From Macrothele yani (Eukaryota > Arthropoda > Arachnida > Araneae > Macrothelidae): 64,000 nt of DNA. This document shows, in pieces, positions 34,540 to 47,230 of the stretch (position 1 is its first letter; each line of letters opens with the position of its first letter). The notes beneath the pieces were generated by a model that saw nothing but the letters and a program-made list of their open reading frames with translations, was not told where the DNA came from and searched no databases. The position numbers were made by a program, and so were the translations under genes. The stretch is taken from the NCBI GenBank assembly GCA_039090855.1, contig CM077027.1, forward strand, positions 102,590,424 to 102,654,423, given 5' to 3'.

Positions 34540-36590
34540 AAGTCCACATGCTATCTAGTCTGAAACAAGCCCTCAACTCCTGTACATATTTTCACCTGAT
34601 TACCAATCTAGAAGCCATGATTGTATTGCCAAAGGCTCATGTGGTCTGAAAAAACCCTCACAGAACACCCCTGTACACATTCCTATTTGGCTAAACTAGG
34701 AGTACTGCCAAAGACTAATGCCAGACCAACTCCATTTTTGATCCTTCTACTAGAATATATCATACCAAACCTGCCACCCAGAACACATTCCTCTGATAAA
34801 TAATTCTTGGTCTTGCTAATATCTATACATTTAAGTTGAATTTTTCTAAATTGTTAGCAAATTTTGCTTATTTTCTGCGTGTTTATGCAATCAACCTGAA
34901 CTCTTTATTCTTTTTTGACAATTTCAGGGAGCTTTTCTCGTAGGAGAATTTATTATTTTAGAAATGTTTCTCATAAGTGGGAAAGTAAATGTCACCATCT
35001 ATTCATCCACCAAGTTTATGTAAGGCTGGTTATTGATGGGATTTCTCCTGATTCCCAAGTGAGACCATCTGCAACACTGTCTGGCCTGAGTGGAATTAAG
35101 CTCTCAGCACAATGCTAGACATCTTAGCTTGAGCTTGGGTCTGTGTAATGCAAACTGCTTGGTCTATGTATATTCCAAACCACTCAGCGAGCTGGCTCTC
35201 TCAGCAGCCTTCCCTTCTAGCCTATCTGAACTTAACAGAGAGCTTTCGGGCCACCCCCACAATAAGAAGGGGAGATGAAACACTCTAGGTGACAAATCCA
35301 GCAAACACATCTTCCAAAGTTCTGCCAACTTAGGTCTCCTTCCAGTTTGAGTACTTATCACTTTTCTGTGAAGTACTATGTGTGTATGATTACAGAAACT
35401 ACTCCAAAAGCTCTTTAAAAAAAGTATGTCAGTTACAGTTGCTGTGAAAGATCTGTTAATCTCTACTGGCAGGTAAGATTTTATTTAAATGAAAATATTA
35501 CATGCAAGCTTCTGACTTTATATCAGGTGACATCTACTGTTGTTTGTTACTTTTGTATATAAGCTATGGAGGAAAATCACATAGGCCCCTACTCATTTCA
35601 AGTTCCCATCAAATTCAAACAAAATACCAACCATGACCGGCTCTGTTCCTGAAAAGCTTTGGAGATATTAAACTTAAAAATTTTAAGGGAACAAGAAGTT
35701 AGAGGAACACTTAGGTTAATCCTCAAACTTTTTTCTTGTCACTAATAATGAAGTAAAACAACATTAAAATAGATAAAAATACAACATATGTTCAAGGATA
35801 GTTTTTTAATGACTTCCTGTAAATGTTCAGGGATTTATGAAGCTGGATACTATACACAGCTAAAGGCATATGTGTAATTATTAGAACCAGTTTTCAAGTT
35901 ATAGGGTAAGAAATAGTTTTACAAATAAAAAAAGTGCACTAACTAGTACATTAAATAACAGATTTACATCAAATTTGGATATTTTGTTATATTTTCTTAC
36001 TGTATAATGCATGTCCCTGCAATTCTCTCAGGACTACAAAATGTTTTTTAACCCCAAAATGTTTTTTTTTTTTTTTACTACATTTTTTTTTTATGACAAA
36101 TAGTTTAGGAGAAACACAGTACTTTATGTTGAAATGCATGATAAATGTAAACATCCCAAATGAGGTCTAACAGCCATAGTCACTCAGGAGGAATTTGCAG
36201 GGACAACTGTAAGATCACATCTAATTTCCCAAACATCTGAACAAATTTCCTGAAACAGTAACAAGTAATTTTTTATTCATATGATATCTCAAAATCACTT
36301 TAGTGTAGCATAATAGATTTTAATTAAGACACATTGGTACTGGAACAGTTTGGCCCAATTAAGCGGCTGCCCCAATTACCTTCAAGAACTGTCCCAAATA
36401 AATGGCTACCCTGATTAACTGATAGCTCAATTAACCAGAATCTACTGTATAAACATTTTCAGTTGTGCTTTTAATATATGTTTAGGGTTTCCTTTTGTTG
36501 TAACATATGTGTGAAGTTTAACATTACCAGATGCACAACTATACCTAAAATAATAATTCACATGAAGCTTACCAGTAACTGGATATCTAT
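34540..36590. other. Intronic DNA, no gene recognised
   Basis: Moderately AT-rich. The part 34540-34800 may be more of the LINE endonuclease fragment, but no motif is readable. No exon between 34800 and 36590. Confidence 0.4.
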
Positions 36591-36599
36591 CACACACAA

Positions 36600-37190
36600 A
36601 ATTAAAAAAATGTTCCATGAAGTGAATGGTATCTAATGCTAAAAGAATCTTTCAAATCATACTTTTAGAAGCAAAGACATCAAAGAAAACAGATCATACA
36701 TTTGTGCACCTAGCAGCTAAATTCTGCATTTACTTTAAGGCCTGTATGTTAAGAAAATCAGAATTTATACGCAAAAGTTGCTTCAACAGGAACACAGTTT
36801 GAGAAAATAATAGTTTTCCAAACAGAACCATAACAGGAAGAGATATAGGACAACAAAAGATCCCCAATGAAAAAACTGCACATCATTATGAGCAAGAAAT
36901 ATGCATAAAAACTTTTCTGTCATATGACCATGGAACTTTTGTCATAATCGGCCAAAAATGATTAAAAAAAAATATTTTTCTATTAAATTATAGGAGCACA
37001 GATACCGCTACTAATATATTGGAAAGAAAAATATGCAGTTAAGCCCCATTGTGGCAAAATTGTGCATCATGAAAACTTAGAAGTTATATTCAAAACATTA
37101 CTTACTACAAATTTTATTGGGTGCAAAAGATTTTTTCAAATTGGACTTTTAGAAGCAGAGATATTGGAGAAATGCTCCATAGATTAGATG
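36600..37190. repeat. Second copy of the CCCCTAGCGG ~150-bp repeat family
   Basis: Words matching the array at 13880 recur: CACCTAGCAGCTAAATTCTGC (36707), a CCCCAATGAAAAAACTGCAC piece (36859), and CCCCATTGTGGCAAAATTGT (37043). Between them are TTTTAGAAGCAGAGATATTGG-like spacers (37145). Spacing is about 150-185 bp. More decayed than the 14 kb array. Confidence 0.65.
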
Positions 37191-37379
37191 GGGGGAGGGG
37201 GAGGGGCTGCAAATTAGAACGGTTCTTTAAAAAGTAGTGAGACTCTTTGGCTAGTGTGTGTTTGTGCTTCCTAATTTTCTCAATGTGTGGTGCTAGTGTA
37301 CAGGCAATTTAAAGGCTGTACAACTGCATTGTAGCTTGTTTGTTATGGAAGCCATGTAACGTGCTGGACTAGTTCTATT

Positions 37380-38400
37380 GTTCTCTCATAGGAGATGGAT
37401 ACATCCAAAGTTGCTCCACGTGCTGTAATTCAGTTTTTGAAAGCGGAGAAGATGCCACCAAAAAAAAAAAAATTCACAGACAAATGAAGGCGGTGTATGG
37501 GCCTGCTTGTCTTCCATGCGGTACTGTAATGTGGTGGTGCAAGCTCTTTAGTGGTGGACGAACAAACACTGCAGATCATCCCAGATCACAAGCACCATGT
37601 CATGCTGTTTCAGTGACAACAATTGCACATGTGAATGCTGCACTAAAGGCCAACCAAAGAATCATGATCTGAGAACTGATGAACAGTGCAGGTATGAGCA
37701 TTGGAACTGTCAGTATGATCATGCATTGTCATCTTGAATATCACAAGGTTTGCACTACATGGGTACCGAAACATCTGTCCGATGAACAGATGAGTCAACA
37801 AATGGGATTATCATTACAGCATCTGTTCTGCTACCATGGAAAAGGTGAAGATTTCCTGCTATGTATTACTGCTTGGGACCAAAGCTGGGGTCATCATTTC
37901 GAGCCAGAGTCAAAACGCCAGAGCAGGCAGTGGAAACATGCATAATCGCCGCTGCCGAGGAAATCGCGGTCCACCATTTCTGCAGATAAGGTGATGTTAA
38001 CCCTGTTCTTTAACCATTGAGGACCATTGCTTTTTAAGTGGCTACCCAAAGGAAAAATCATCAATGCCAAATGATATTGTCAAACTTTAATGGAGCCATC
38101 AAAAACAAGAGACCTGGCAACCTCACTCAGGGTATTGTGCTTTTGCATGATAACGCCCGGCCACACACAGCAATTACCATGCAAAGGGCATTGCAGCACT
38201 TTTGCTAGGAAGTCCTCCAACATCCAGGGTATGGTCCACTTATCGCCCTGCAATTTTCACATCTTTGGACATATGAAAACATTTCTCAAAGGCAAACATT
38301 TCACTTCGGATAATCAGGTGTGTAACAAGTTGCAGCAGCAGCCTGTCTCCTTCTATGGTGCAGGAATACAAGGACTTGTGCAATAATGGGACCGCTGTCT
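37380..38400 (+). pseudogene. mariner-type transposase ruin
   Basis: Central frame reads YHGKGEDFLLCITAWDQSWG then HHFEPESKRQSRQWKHA, matching the mariner motif (GE)DFL-x-x-I-x-A-x-DETW-x-HH(F/Y)(E/D)PESK(R/Q)QS-x-QWKH, with DQSW replacing DETW. Further frames give STISADKVMLTLFF, LLHDNARPHTA and a SPCNFHIFGHMKTFLKGKHF stretch (SPDFHLFG-LK-FLGGK). The first Asp motif and the APSDFHLF motif are altered and frameshifts occur. N-terminus around 37394-37470 is faint. Confidence 0.82.
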
Positions 38401-38404
38401 AAAT

Positions 38405-39195
38405 GCTGGTAGCAATTATTTTTGGGTATGTCATATTTTGACTCTTTCAGGCAGAAAGTCTCACTTCTTATTGAACAACTCTTTGAAAATGACATTGTGC
38501 ACAAAATGGTCCAAAGAAAAAATTGTTTTAGGGTGATTCTGCAGTATTGTGCATGTTGCGTACATGACATTTACAAAGTTAAGGTGCACCATATTTTTTT
38601 TTTTAAATTGAGCTAGGTGAACAATATTTTTTTTACAACTCTAGTAGATGTCAATGTTTCAGGTCATATGTTGATTTAAATACCGAAATGTACTTATATT
38701 TACAAAAAAAAAAAAAAAAAAAAAAAAAATTTAGAGTCGTTGCGGACATGACTCACAGAAGTCCCACTTTTTATGAGTCTTGACATTTTTAAGAAAATCT
38801 GTAAATGTAAGTAATAAATAAAAAAAAATTGGATAAGGATTTAATGAACATTTATGCAAATGAAATTAGTAGAATTAAAAAGAATTGTATAAGCTTGGAT
38901 TCATTTATTTTCAAAAAATACGTGTGTTGCAGACATGACGTTGCGGACATGACAAATTCCTTTAAGGGCTTTCTACTATAATGATACATCAGTTATGCAA
39001 GTGTGAGAAAAATGGTAAAGGTTTCTTAAAACAGTCTTTCAGTGGAAAGCTGCTGCATTATTGTTGGTTGTTGTATCACATTATTTTTATAAATTTTTAC
39101 CAAATTATTAAATGCCAAAGATGAATAAAAGAGATTTTCATTAAGTCTGGATAGGCTCAAAACTAAGCTATGAAGAAAGTATAATTGACCAGTTC
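38405..39195. other. Intronic DNA
   Basis: A long A run at 38704-38730, otherwise AT-rich. The words GTTGCGGACATGAC (38737, 38938) occur twice. No gene. Confidence 0.4.
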
Positions 39196-39591
39196 CATTC
39201 TTCAGTATACTTTATTAATAATGCTCTTTATCTGCAGTGCAATATTCAAATCATAGGGAAAAAAACATGCTGTTTGATCAGGTGACGGATCACACATCAA
39301 CACAGACAAATAGTTATGAATTGGAATCGTTTCGAACTGTAGCTTTTCCAAATACTTAAATTTGTTTTCAGCTATGGACTTGAAAACATGTTTTACAGTC
39401 ATGTGTTTTTGGTCTACATCAACTACTTGACCAGACCACCAATGCTTATTAAATAGGACCACAATCCATTGGCCTTCTTGTAAATCTTCTATTATCTGAG
39501 AAGAAGCTGATTCAGTAGCTTGAGGAACATGCTGCAGAACAGTTGTAGGAAATATTATGGCTTGTTTCATCTCGTGGGGACATGAAAATGT

Positions 39592-39700
39592 AGAATTGAG
39601 GGAATATTCAACTAAATTTTAAAACATAGAATTGGGGGAATATTCAATTAAATTTGAAAATGTAGAATTGAGGGAATATTCAACTAAATTTGATCTTATA
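39592..39700. repeat. Three ~34-bp tandem repeats
   Basis: TAGAATTGAGGGAATATTCA followed by ACTAAATTT occurs three times with small changes. It lies inside the gene remnant at 39202-40943 and breaks its frame. Confidence 0.9.
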
Positions 39701-40218
39701 GGGTGTATAAAATGTAGTGATCTTGTATCAGGTACAGATTTGCAGGTACGATGTCTCTCTTTCAGTTTTAACACTTTATCAGAATCTTTACTGTGTGTCA
39801 AATTGTCAGAGATTATGGTATAAGATTGGTGCTGCAGAGTGCCATTTGGCCCCACAAAATACGCCACACAAGTATAAAGCGTTACACTTTCGGCAGCCCA
39901 GTGTGTGCTCATGATCTCCCGATCATGCTTTATCGCATAATTTTCTGCAAAGTCAATGTGCATGATTATCTCATCATTCAGAAGGTGTTCTTTTAGATGG
40001 TGTAGTTCTGCATGTTGCTTTGAAGCATTGTATGCATGCCTTGTAAAGGTATGCAGTTCTGCTTCAAGATCTTCCTTGGCACTGCCGAGATCTGTTACAA
40101 CTTGTCTTTTTATTGTGTAGCCTTCATCATTTTGACACCACTGATAATACTTCACAGTGAAGTCTAACTTTTCCTCAGGTATTTTTACATTAACATATTC
40201 TTCTGCATTACACATGGG

Positions 40219-40474
40219 ACAGTTTCTGTCAATGCATGTAATGTGATCTTGGTTGAAAGCACAAACACTTTCCTTTGCAAGCATTTCTGCATTCTTTGGA
40301 AGGTCAGGACAAATAGTGCTGAATCCTGAGAGAAGCATGTCAATGTTTTCGCGATAGTTTCTGTCAATGCATGTAATGCGATCTTGGTTGAAAGCACAAA
40401 CACAATTGCAAGCATGTCTGCATTCTTTGGGAGGTCAGGACAAATAGTGCTGAATCCTGAGAGAAGCATATCAA
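40219..40474. repeat. ~130-bp tandem duplication inside a coding remnant
   Basis: GTTTCTGTCAATGCATGTAA begins each of two near-identical copies; the second lacks a few bases (CTTTCCTTTG shortened). It duplicates the Cys-rich segment of the surrounding gene remnant. Confidence 0.9.
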
Positions 40475-40944
40475 TGTTTTTGTGATAAATGCACATGCAT
40501 ACTTCCTGGTCTTTTTTTCCTGATAGAAGAACATGCTTGTGATACAGCTTATGAAACTTAATTTTACCAACCTTAGCTTTGGGATTTTCACTCAAAAGGA
40601 CAGCATGTGCTTTTCCAATAGTCATGACTAGGTAATGTTTCTGGTGAGTTTCCCTTCTTGTTGGTGTTTCCATAGTTTCTTTCTTTCCTGAGCACAAGCA
40701 GCTAATGTCATCTCTGACATAAAATTCCCTTACTTTTACAATAATTTCTTCAGACAGTGTATCACACCTTGACTTCCGGTTGACACCAACTTCCATATTT
40801 AAAATATGTAAATGTTGTCTTTTTTCTGGAATTGTGGTTTCAATCAACTTCTTTCTCTTCAGTGATGACATTTTAGATATCAAGGTACTTAACACATGGA
40901 CCTTCTTGGTTGAGGATTTTGGCAAGAAATTTCTGTTTACCATG

Positions 40945-42130
40945 CTAGAGACCCTGAGGTAGATGGTTAGAACATGTTTTTCTAATAAACATAAATAAAA
41001 TTGTGATTATATGTGGTCATATATTGCCAAAACTATTTTAAAATCATAATCTACATACAATTACCTTTAATTTGATATATAACATTTTATGTTTTCAGGG
41101 ATATGAAAATTTAACATCACAGGCTCATAATACTGTGGAATCACCCTTTAATCAGAGTTTTAAAAAGCAAAGATATGGAATAGAATATATGTTGAAGTTG
41201 ATGGCATTTGTATTTACATTCCCTGGGGGAGAGCAAAGTTATGCTTAGGAAAATTACCTAAAGGGGAGGATCATTGTTCTCACAGTTCAGGCTTTCCAAT
41301 GCAAAAAGAACTTTTAAAATTGGATTGATAGCTGCAGAGATTGGATTGGATGTCCACAGCTGGACATAGTGATAGCATAAACAGAAGTGATAACTTCACA
41401 TTGCAAATATGATTCTTTAAACTGCAATACAAGTCGTGGGTTCTTCTATGACCACCTAAATAATCACAGTTTTGCTTTAGCAAAGAGCATGAGATGTTTA
41501 TGACATCACCCACAGCTGCTGGGTTGAGCCATGGCTTTTGATTGGTGAGTACTGAACAATCAGATCCCACCCATTAGAAACAGCTTGTCTTAATTGACAG
41601 TTGGGTAGCTCTTTGTAGCAAAGAGCTTAAAAGCTTTTCTTTTAGAGAGGAATCCTCTCTTGTCACAAAACATACATATTTACAGAACTTCAAAAATCAC
41701 TTTATTTTGTTTTATTTTTGTGAAATAAAAATATGGAAATACTTTTTTTTTTTTCTACAATATACTAAATACATAAAAGTGAGGAAAACAACTCACCTAA
41801 AATTTCTGGAACTGAAAAAGGCAAATTTCTGGGATTGCAAACAATTTCATTTGAATCTGACATTTAAAAGTTAAGGCAGAGATTCAACCATGACTATCAA
41901 TCCACAGATACTAAAGGCACTCCAATAATGTTAGGTAATGGGATATACAGATTTTTTTTTGTGTAGACCCAAATTCATGACTGGCAAGAAACTACTGTAC
42001 TAACTGAACTACATATAGCAATAATTGTGCAAAACAATATGAAACACTGAACACACAAAGATATAATAAATACTTAGTAGTTGATTAAGGATAATTTCTG
42101 GTTTTAGAGAACAGGTTAAGCAAACAAATA
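40945..42130. other. Intronic DNA with a third trace of the CCCCTAGCGG repeat
   Basis: Around 41155-41345 the words AGTTTTAAAAAGCAAAGATATGG, TCCCTGGGGGAGAGCAAAGTTATG and ATAGCTGCAGAGATTGG resemble single decayed monomers of the family. Otherwise no gene. Confidence 0.5.
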
Positions 42131-42492
42131 CTTACAGTAGTGGCCAAAATTGTGGAAACCTTTTGGGAAAAGTGTATTTTTGAGGTTTGATGGCTCATAA
42201 CACCACTTTTAAATTTTTGGAGTAATACCATAAAATCATATATCAATGGAAATATAATTTCACCAAGAATGTAATGCAATAACTTTTATGAAGGATTTTT
42301 TATTAGAACAGCAGTTATAAAGAAGAAAAGTGAAACACATAAAAAAAAAAAAATGAGATATACAAAAATTCCCACCATGTCAGTTAATACTTAGTTGGGT
42401 AACCTTTAGCGTTAATTACCGTCTTACAACGCCTTCCCATGGGGTGAACCAAGTTTTTTAGTTCTGCAGCTGTTATGTGAAACCAAGATTGA

Positions 42493-42580
42493 ATTGCTTC
42501 TATTAATTGGGTTTTAATTTATTTACTGCTTCTATTAATTGGGTTTTAATTTATTTACTGCTTCTATTAATTGGGTTTTA
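42493..42580. repeat. 31-bp unit repeated three times
   Basis: GCTTCTATTAATTGGGTTTT followed by AATTTATTTACT, in three consecutive copies (the last partial), in the C-terminal part of the Tc1 transposase. Confidence 0.92.
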
Positions 42581-42599
42581 ATGCTGGGTTGCTTCTGAC

Positions 42600-45500
42600 T
42601 AACAAGTTACTTTAGTCGGCTCTATAGATCATCAATGGGGTTAAGGTCTGGGCTATTCACAGGCCATTCCAGCTGTGGAATATGATTATCTTGAAACCAC
42701 TTTTTGCACACAGCAGCAACATGACATGGAGCTGAATCCTGTTGAAATATAAATGCTTCATTATCCTGGAAAAGATCATGTGCGGAAGGCTTCAGTTTGG
42801 GCTCAAGTATTTCATGAATGTATTTTGGGCCATTTGTATTTGCATTAGTCATGCAAATTCTGCCCACACCTTCTGATGACATACAACCCCATATCATAAC
42901 ACTAACTGGGTGTTTCATGGTACGTGTAATGCAATCAGGATGCAAGTCTTCTCCGATTTTTCTACTTACGTATCACTTTGTCCATGTTAATTTCGTCCAA
43001 CGTTCACTTTGTCCACTGTTCACTTCGTCCCCTGTTCACTTAGTCCAATGTTCACTTCGTCCACTGTTCACTTAGTCCACTGTTCATTTCGTCCTCCGAA
43101 TGAATGGAATACTGTGAAAATTATCTGTTTTCAGGGAGTTTTTGTGATAGGTAGAAAAAAGGTCAGCAGACATTGCTTGCATACGATTTTTTTTTCCTGT
43201 CCGAGTTTCTCGATTAAAATATAATGGTTTTAAATGTTATTTAAAGTAAAACAAGGAACTTAGTTTTGAAGAACTTTTTAACTCTTTTGTATGATACGAC
43301 GTCAATCATTATAGCATGACTCACGCTATGTTCATAAAAGAAGTGTAAAGTGGGATTTTTTAATAATGCTGCACTTTTACTTAGGCACTAAATATTTACA
43401 TAAGATGCCAAGTTATATTTCTCTTTTACTTACTTGGGCACTAAATAATAATTACTATGCCTCATGCGTAGGCCCTTTTGACATATTTTATTCTGCCGAT
43501 GTCATATTCAAAACGTTTACGTATCCACTCAAGGTAATCATATTGTGCTTTTACTGAGGCACGAAATATTAATTCATGAGCCCTAGGCTTAGGCCGTTTC
43601 AACAGTTTTTATTCTACGGATGTCATATTCATAACGTTTAAATATCAACTCAAGGTAACATTATTGCGCTTTTACTTAGGCACTAAATATTATTTCATAT
43701 GCCCTAGGCCTTTTTCACAGTTTTTATTCTAATCACGTCATATTCATAACATTTACATATCAAATCAAGGTAATAATACTGTGCATTTGCTCAGGCACTA
43801 AATATTATTTCATAATCCCTAGGCCTTTTTTACAGTATTTATTCTACGGATGTCATATTCATAATGTTTATCTTACAAGTCATATTGTGCTTTTTCTCAG
43901 GCACTAAATTTTATTTCATAGGCCATAGGCCTTTTTCACTGTTTTTATTTTAAGTGTGTCATATTCGTAAATTTTTTTATCAAATTAAGGTAATAATATT
44001 GCGCTTTTGCTCATGCACTAAATAATATTTCATAGGCCCTTGGCCTAGGCCTTTTTCATAGTTTATATTCTAACTATATTGTATTCATAACTCTTACATA
44101 TCAAGTCAAGTTATTAATGTTGCGCCTTTACTTCGGCTCTAAACATTAATTAGTAAGCCCTAGGCCTTTTTAACAGTTTTTAAGGCATTATACTACATAT
44201 TCATAGTATTTGCATAACATGTGAAGTTATCAATATTGATATTTTACTTAGCCATAAAATATTAATTACTAGGGCCTAGGACATCGGTATACTAAATATT
44301 AATTCTAGGCCTAAGGCCTATGAATTAATATTTAGTGTCTAAGTAAAAAGCGCAGTATTACTAAATTTTTATGTCATGTAAACTTTATGAATATGAGATC
44401 GACGGATTAAAAACTGTTAAACCGCCTAAGCCATTAGCCAGGTAATTAATATTTAGTGCCTAAGTAAATGTGCAATATTATTGCCATGACTTGATATGTA
44501 AACATTATGAATATGACATCCATAGAATAAGCAATGTGAAAAAGGCTTGGGTCTCAGGCCTATGAAATAATGTTTAATGACTGCGCAAAAGCGCATTATT
44601 ATTACCTTAATTTGATATGTAAACGTTATGAATAGGACATCCGTAGAATAAATACTGTAAAAAAGGCATTGGCCTGGGGCTTATGAAATAATATTTATTG
44701 TCAAAATAAAAGCGCAGTATAATTAAATTGAGTTGATACGTGAACGTTACAAATATCACATGGTCAGAATAAAAACTGTGAAAAAATGCTAGTCCTAGGG
44801 CCTATTAAAAAAAATTTACTGCCCGAGCGAAGCGCAATATTATTACCCGGACTTGAAACGTAAGCAATATGAATATGTCATCCGTAGAATAAAAACTGTT
44901 GAAACGACCTAAGCCTAGGGTTTATGAATTAATATTTTGTGCCTCAGTAAAAGCACAATATGATTACCTTGAGTGGATACGTAAACGTTTTGAATATGAC
45001 ATCGGCAGAATAAAAAATGTCAAAAGGGCCTATGCATGAGGCATAGTAATTATTATTTAGTGCCCAAGTAAGAAAAAGAGAAATATTAATAACTTGGCAT
45101 CTTATGTAAATATTTAGTGCCTAAGTAAAAGTGCAGAGTTATTAAAAAATCCCACTTTACACTCCTTTTATGAACATAGCGTGAGTCATGCTATAATGAT
45201 TGACGTCGTACCATACAAAAGAGTTAAAAAGTTCTTCAAAGTTAAGTTCCTTGTTTTACTTTAAATAATATTTAAAATTGTTATATTTTAATCGAGAAAC
45301 TCAGACAGGGAAAAAAACACGCATGCAAGCAATGTCCGCTGATTTTTCTTCTACCTATCACAAAAACTCCATGAAAACAGATAATTTTCCCATGTTCCAT
45401 TCATTCGGAGGACGAAATGAATGTGGACGAAATGAACAGTGGACGAAGTGAACATTGGACTAAGTGAACAGCGGACGAAGTGAACAGCGGACGAAGTGAA

Positions 45501-46125
45501 CAGTGGACAAAGTGAACGTTGGACAAAATGAATTGGACGAAGTGAGCGTGGACGAAATGCACACGGACAAAGTGAACCGTCACCCTACCAGACAGGGAGA
45601 TTTTGGTCTCATCACTCCAAATAGCACTGTCCCATTGTTCCGCTATCCAGTTAACATGGGTTTTAGCCCAGTTTAATCTTTTCAATCTTTGTTTGAGAGA
45701 TAAAAATGGCTTTTTTCATGGAATTCTAGTTTTTAGACCAAATTCCTGCAGTCTGCGCCGAACAGTCCTTGCACTAAACTTCACATTGCATTGCGCCATT
45801 TTACCTTGTATACACCCAGATGATTTTCTTCTGTCACCTAGGCACAGTCTCTTAATTCTTCTAACATCACTTTCTGTTGTGCACCTTTTCCTGTCTTTAC
45901 CAGTCTGGTTTTGTAGTGACTGAGTCTCCTTATACCTCTTCAAAAATTTAGAAATGCCACCTTTGGTTACGTTTCCACCAATTTTTCTTCTAATTTCTTC
46001 ATAACTGAAACCTTGTTTACTTAATAGTACTATCTTACATCGCTTTCTGGGTGACCAGTCAACTCTTTGCGCAATTTCTTTAATTTTATTACATTTTACA
46101 AGCTCACTAAATGAAACAACACACA
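42600..46125 (-). pseudogene. Tc1-family transposase, interrupted (DD34D-like)
   Basis: The N-terminal part is at 46110-45590: MKEIAQRVDWSPRKRCKIV-type start (frame in the 164-codon minus frame), GFSYEEIRRKIGGNVTKG, ISKFLKRYKETQSLQN, then W(A)KTHVNWIAEQWDSAIWSD and ETKISLSG. The insertion follows at SG-R. The C-terminal part continues at 42965 down: KIGEDL, HPDCITRTMKHPVSVMIWGC, FQQDSAPCHVA and NSPDLNPIDDL. There are 34 residues between the second D and the third acidic residue, which is Asp (NPIDDL) instead of the usual Glu. A 31-bp unit repeated three times (42493-42580) disrupts the C-terminus. Confidence 0.87.
42966..45584. mobile_element. Foldback element: 2.6 kb palindrome of inverted tandem arrays
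   Basis: The direct repeat CTAC (42962-42965, 45585-45588) marks the insertion. Each ~1.3 kb arm has an outer array of ~17-bp units (TTCACTTCGTCCACTG-like; 42975-43097 and mirrored at 45408-45575). Next comes a ~250-bp unique part, then a tandem array of ~118-bp units (each with GGCACTAAATATT and a CCTAGGCC word). The arms meet near 44312 (AGGCCTAAGGCCT). No transposase is encoded. This layout is that of FB-type foldback transposons. Confidence 0.9.
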
Positions 46126-46561
46126 CAAAAAAAAAAAAAAAAAAAAAAACACCAACCAACTTGATAGCAATCACATAACACACTGACAAATGTCCTCTTC
46201 TCAGCTCCAATACATGACATCAATAGCTCAATCCTACTGTGACCTGATTGGCTCATTGCCAAAACAAGATGACACCTGATTGGCTCTCTAAACACTCATG
46301 CTCATTGGCTACATTCAAATGAAGAAAAGCTACTTCATATCAACCTAAGCAAGTTGTGCTTCCTTTTTCTGGTTATTTGACAATAGCTTTTAATAAAATA
46401 CAGATAATTGAACAAACTTTGTTGCATTACAATCTTGATGACATTATCTTTCCATTGATACATAATTTTATGGCATTACTTTAAAAAAAATGGTGTTATG
46501 AGCCATCAAACCTCAAAAATACACTTTTTCTGAAAGGTTTCCACAATTTTGGCCACTACTG

Positions 46562-47230
46562 ACTTATATAAGAAGAGTCATTCAGGTAAAACATAGTCTT
46601 GGGAGATGGTGCTGTTGTAGTCAACATGCTGTCACCATAGTGGTGCCACTGTACACAGACAGCTAAGAGTAATGTGTCATGACAGGTAATCGCTTCCTGT
46701 AACATAGATGGAGAATATGACAAGTTGCTACTTGATGCTTGCTATGACATGGATAAGATGCAGATTTTTTAGCACATAATGAGGCTCCTACTTGATGTTC
46801 ACTAAACAAGCACAGCACACTACAATCCAGTTTCTGATCAAGGAAGGCACTACACCGGCAAATTTTTTATTGCATGCTGTCACTATATGGAAGATCCTGC
46901 TTAGCATGCAACATGGTGTTTAAATGGTGGAAAGAATTTGAAGAAGGACTTCAAAAACAATTGGAAATTGCATATCTGGGTAATGTTGCTACACCATCAT
47001 GCAGGAAACCACTGCACTGAGAGAAAACTGCAACCACCTTTTGGCAACTAGCACATGATTCCACGGTATCAAAAGATGTGTGAACAATGGCTTCTGAAGT
47101 ACCTATCGGTGAAACAGAAAGTATATAATGTAGATGTCATGTTGGAATAACTTACATGCTACCAGAAGCAGGAAGAGTTCCTGTTGTGAATCAAACTTCA
47201 TAACTGATTAATGCAAAACAATAAAAACAC
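46562..47230 (+). other. Intronic DNA with a possible transposase trace
   Basis: A frame at about 46908-47000 reads MVFKWWKEFEEGLQKQLEIA, which resembles the helix-turn-helix spacer (W-x-x-F-x-x-G) of mariner transposases. Too short and decayed for a firm call. Confidence 0.3.

Larger units (their letters stand above)
39202..40943 (-). pseudogene. Uncharacterised arthropod repeat protein, rearranged
   Basis: The minus strand starts MVNRNFLPKSSTKKVHVL. It reads through VREFYVRDDISCLCSGKKET, RRETHQKHYLVMTIGKAHAV, an HK-HVLLS block and CMCIYHKNIDMLLSGF. After duplication damage come a CPMCNAEEYVN region, QWCQNDEGYTIKRQVVTDL, IIMHIDFAENYAIKHDREIM, AAESVTLYTCVAYF and SYTIISDNLTHSKDSDKV. The tail reads EGQWIVVLFNKHWWSGQVVD. 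The DFAENY Asp and the ISDN Asp are likely catalytic residues of an RNase H-like fold; this is inference. I know the family only as uncharacterised, repeated proteins. A 130-bp tandem duplication (about 40219-40348 and 40349-40474) and three ~34-bp repeats at 39590-39700 disrupt it. Confidence 0.65.
42135..46561 (-). mobile_element. Tc1-type transposon split by a foldback element
   Basis: The termini CAGTAGTGGCCAAAATTGTG (42135) and CACAATTTTGGCCACTACTG (to 46561) start inverted repeats of at least 150 bp. TA lies at 42133-42134; the right flank is altered. The transposase (minus strand) is interrupted at 42966-45584 by a 2.6 kb palindrome with a 4-bp duplication. Same family as the copy at 1-811. 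Without the insert it would be about 1.8 kb. Confidence 0.93.
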
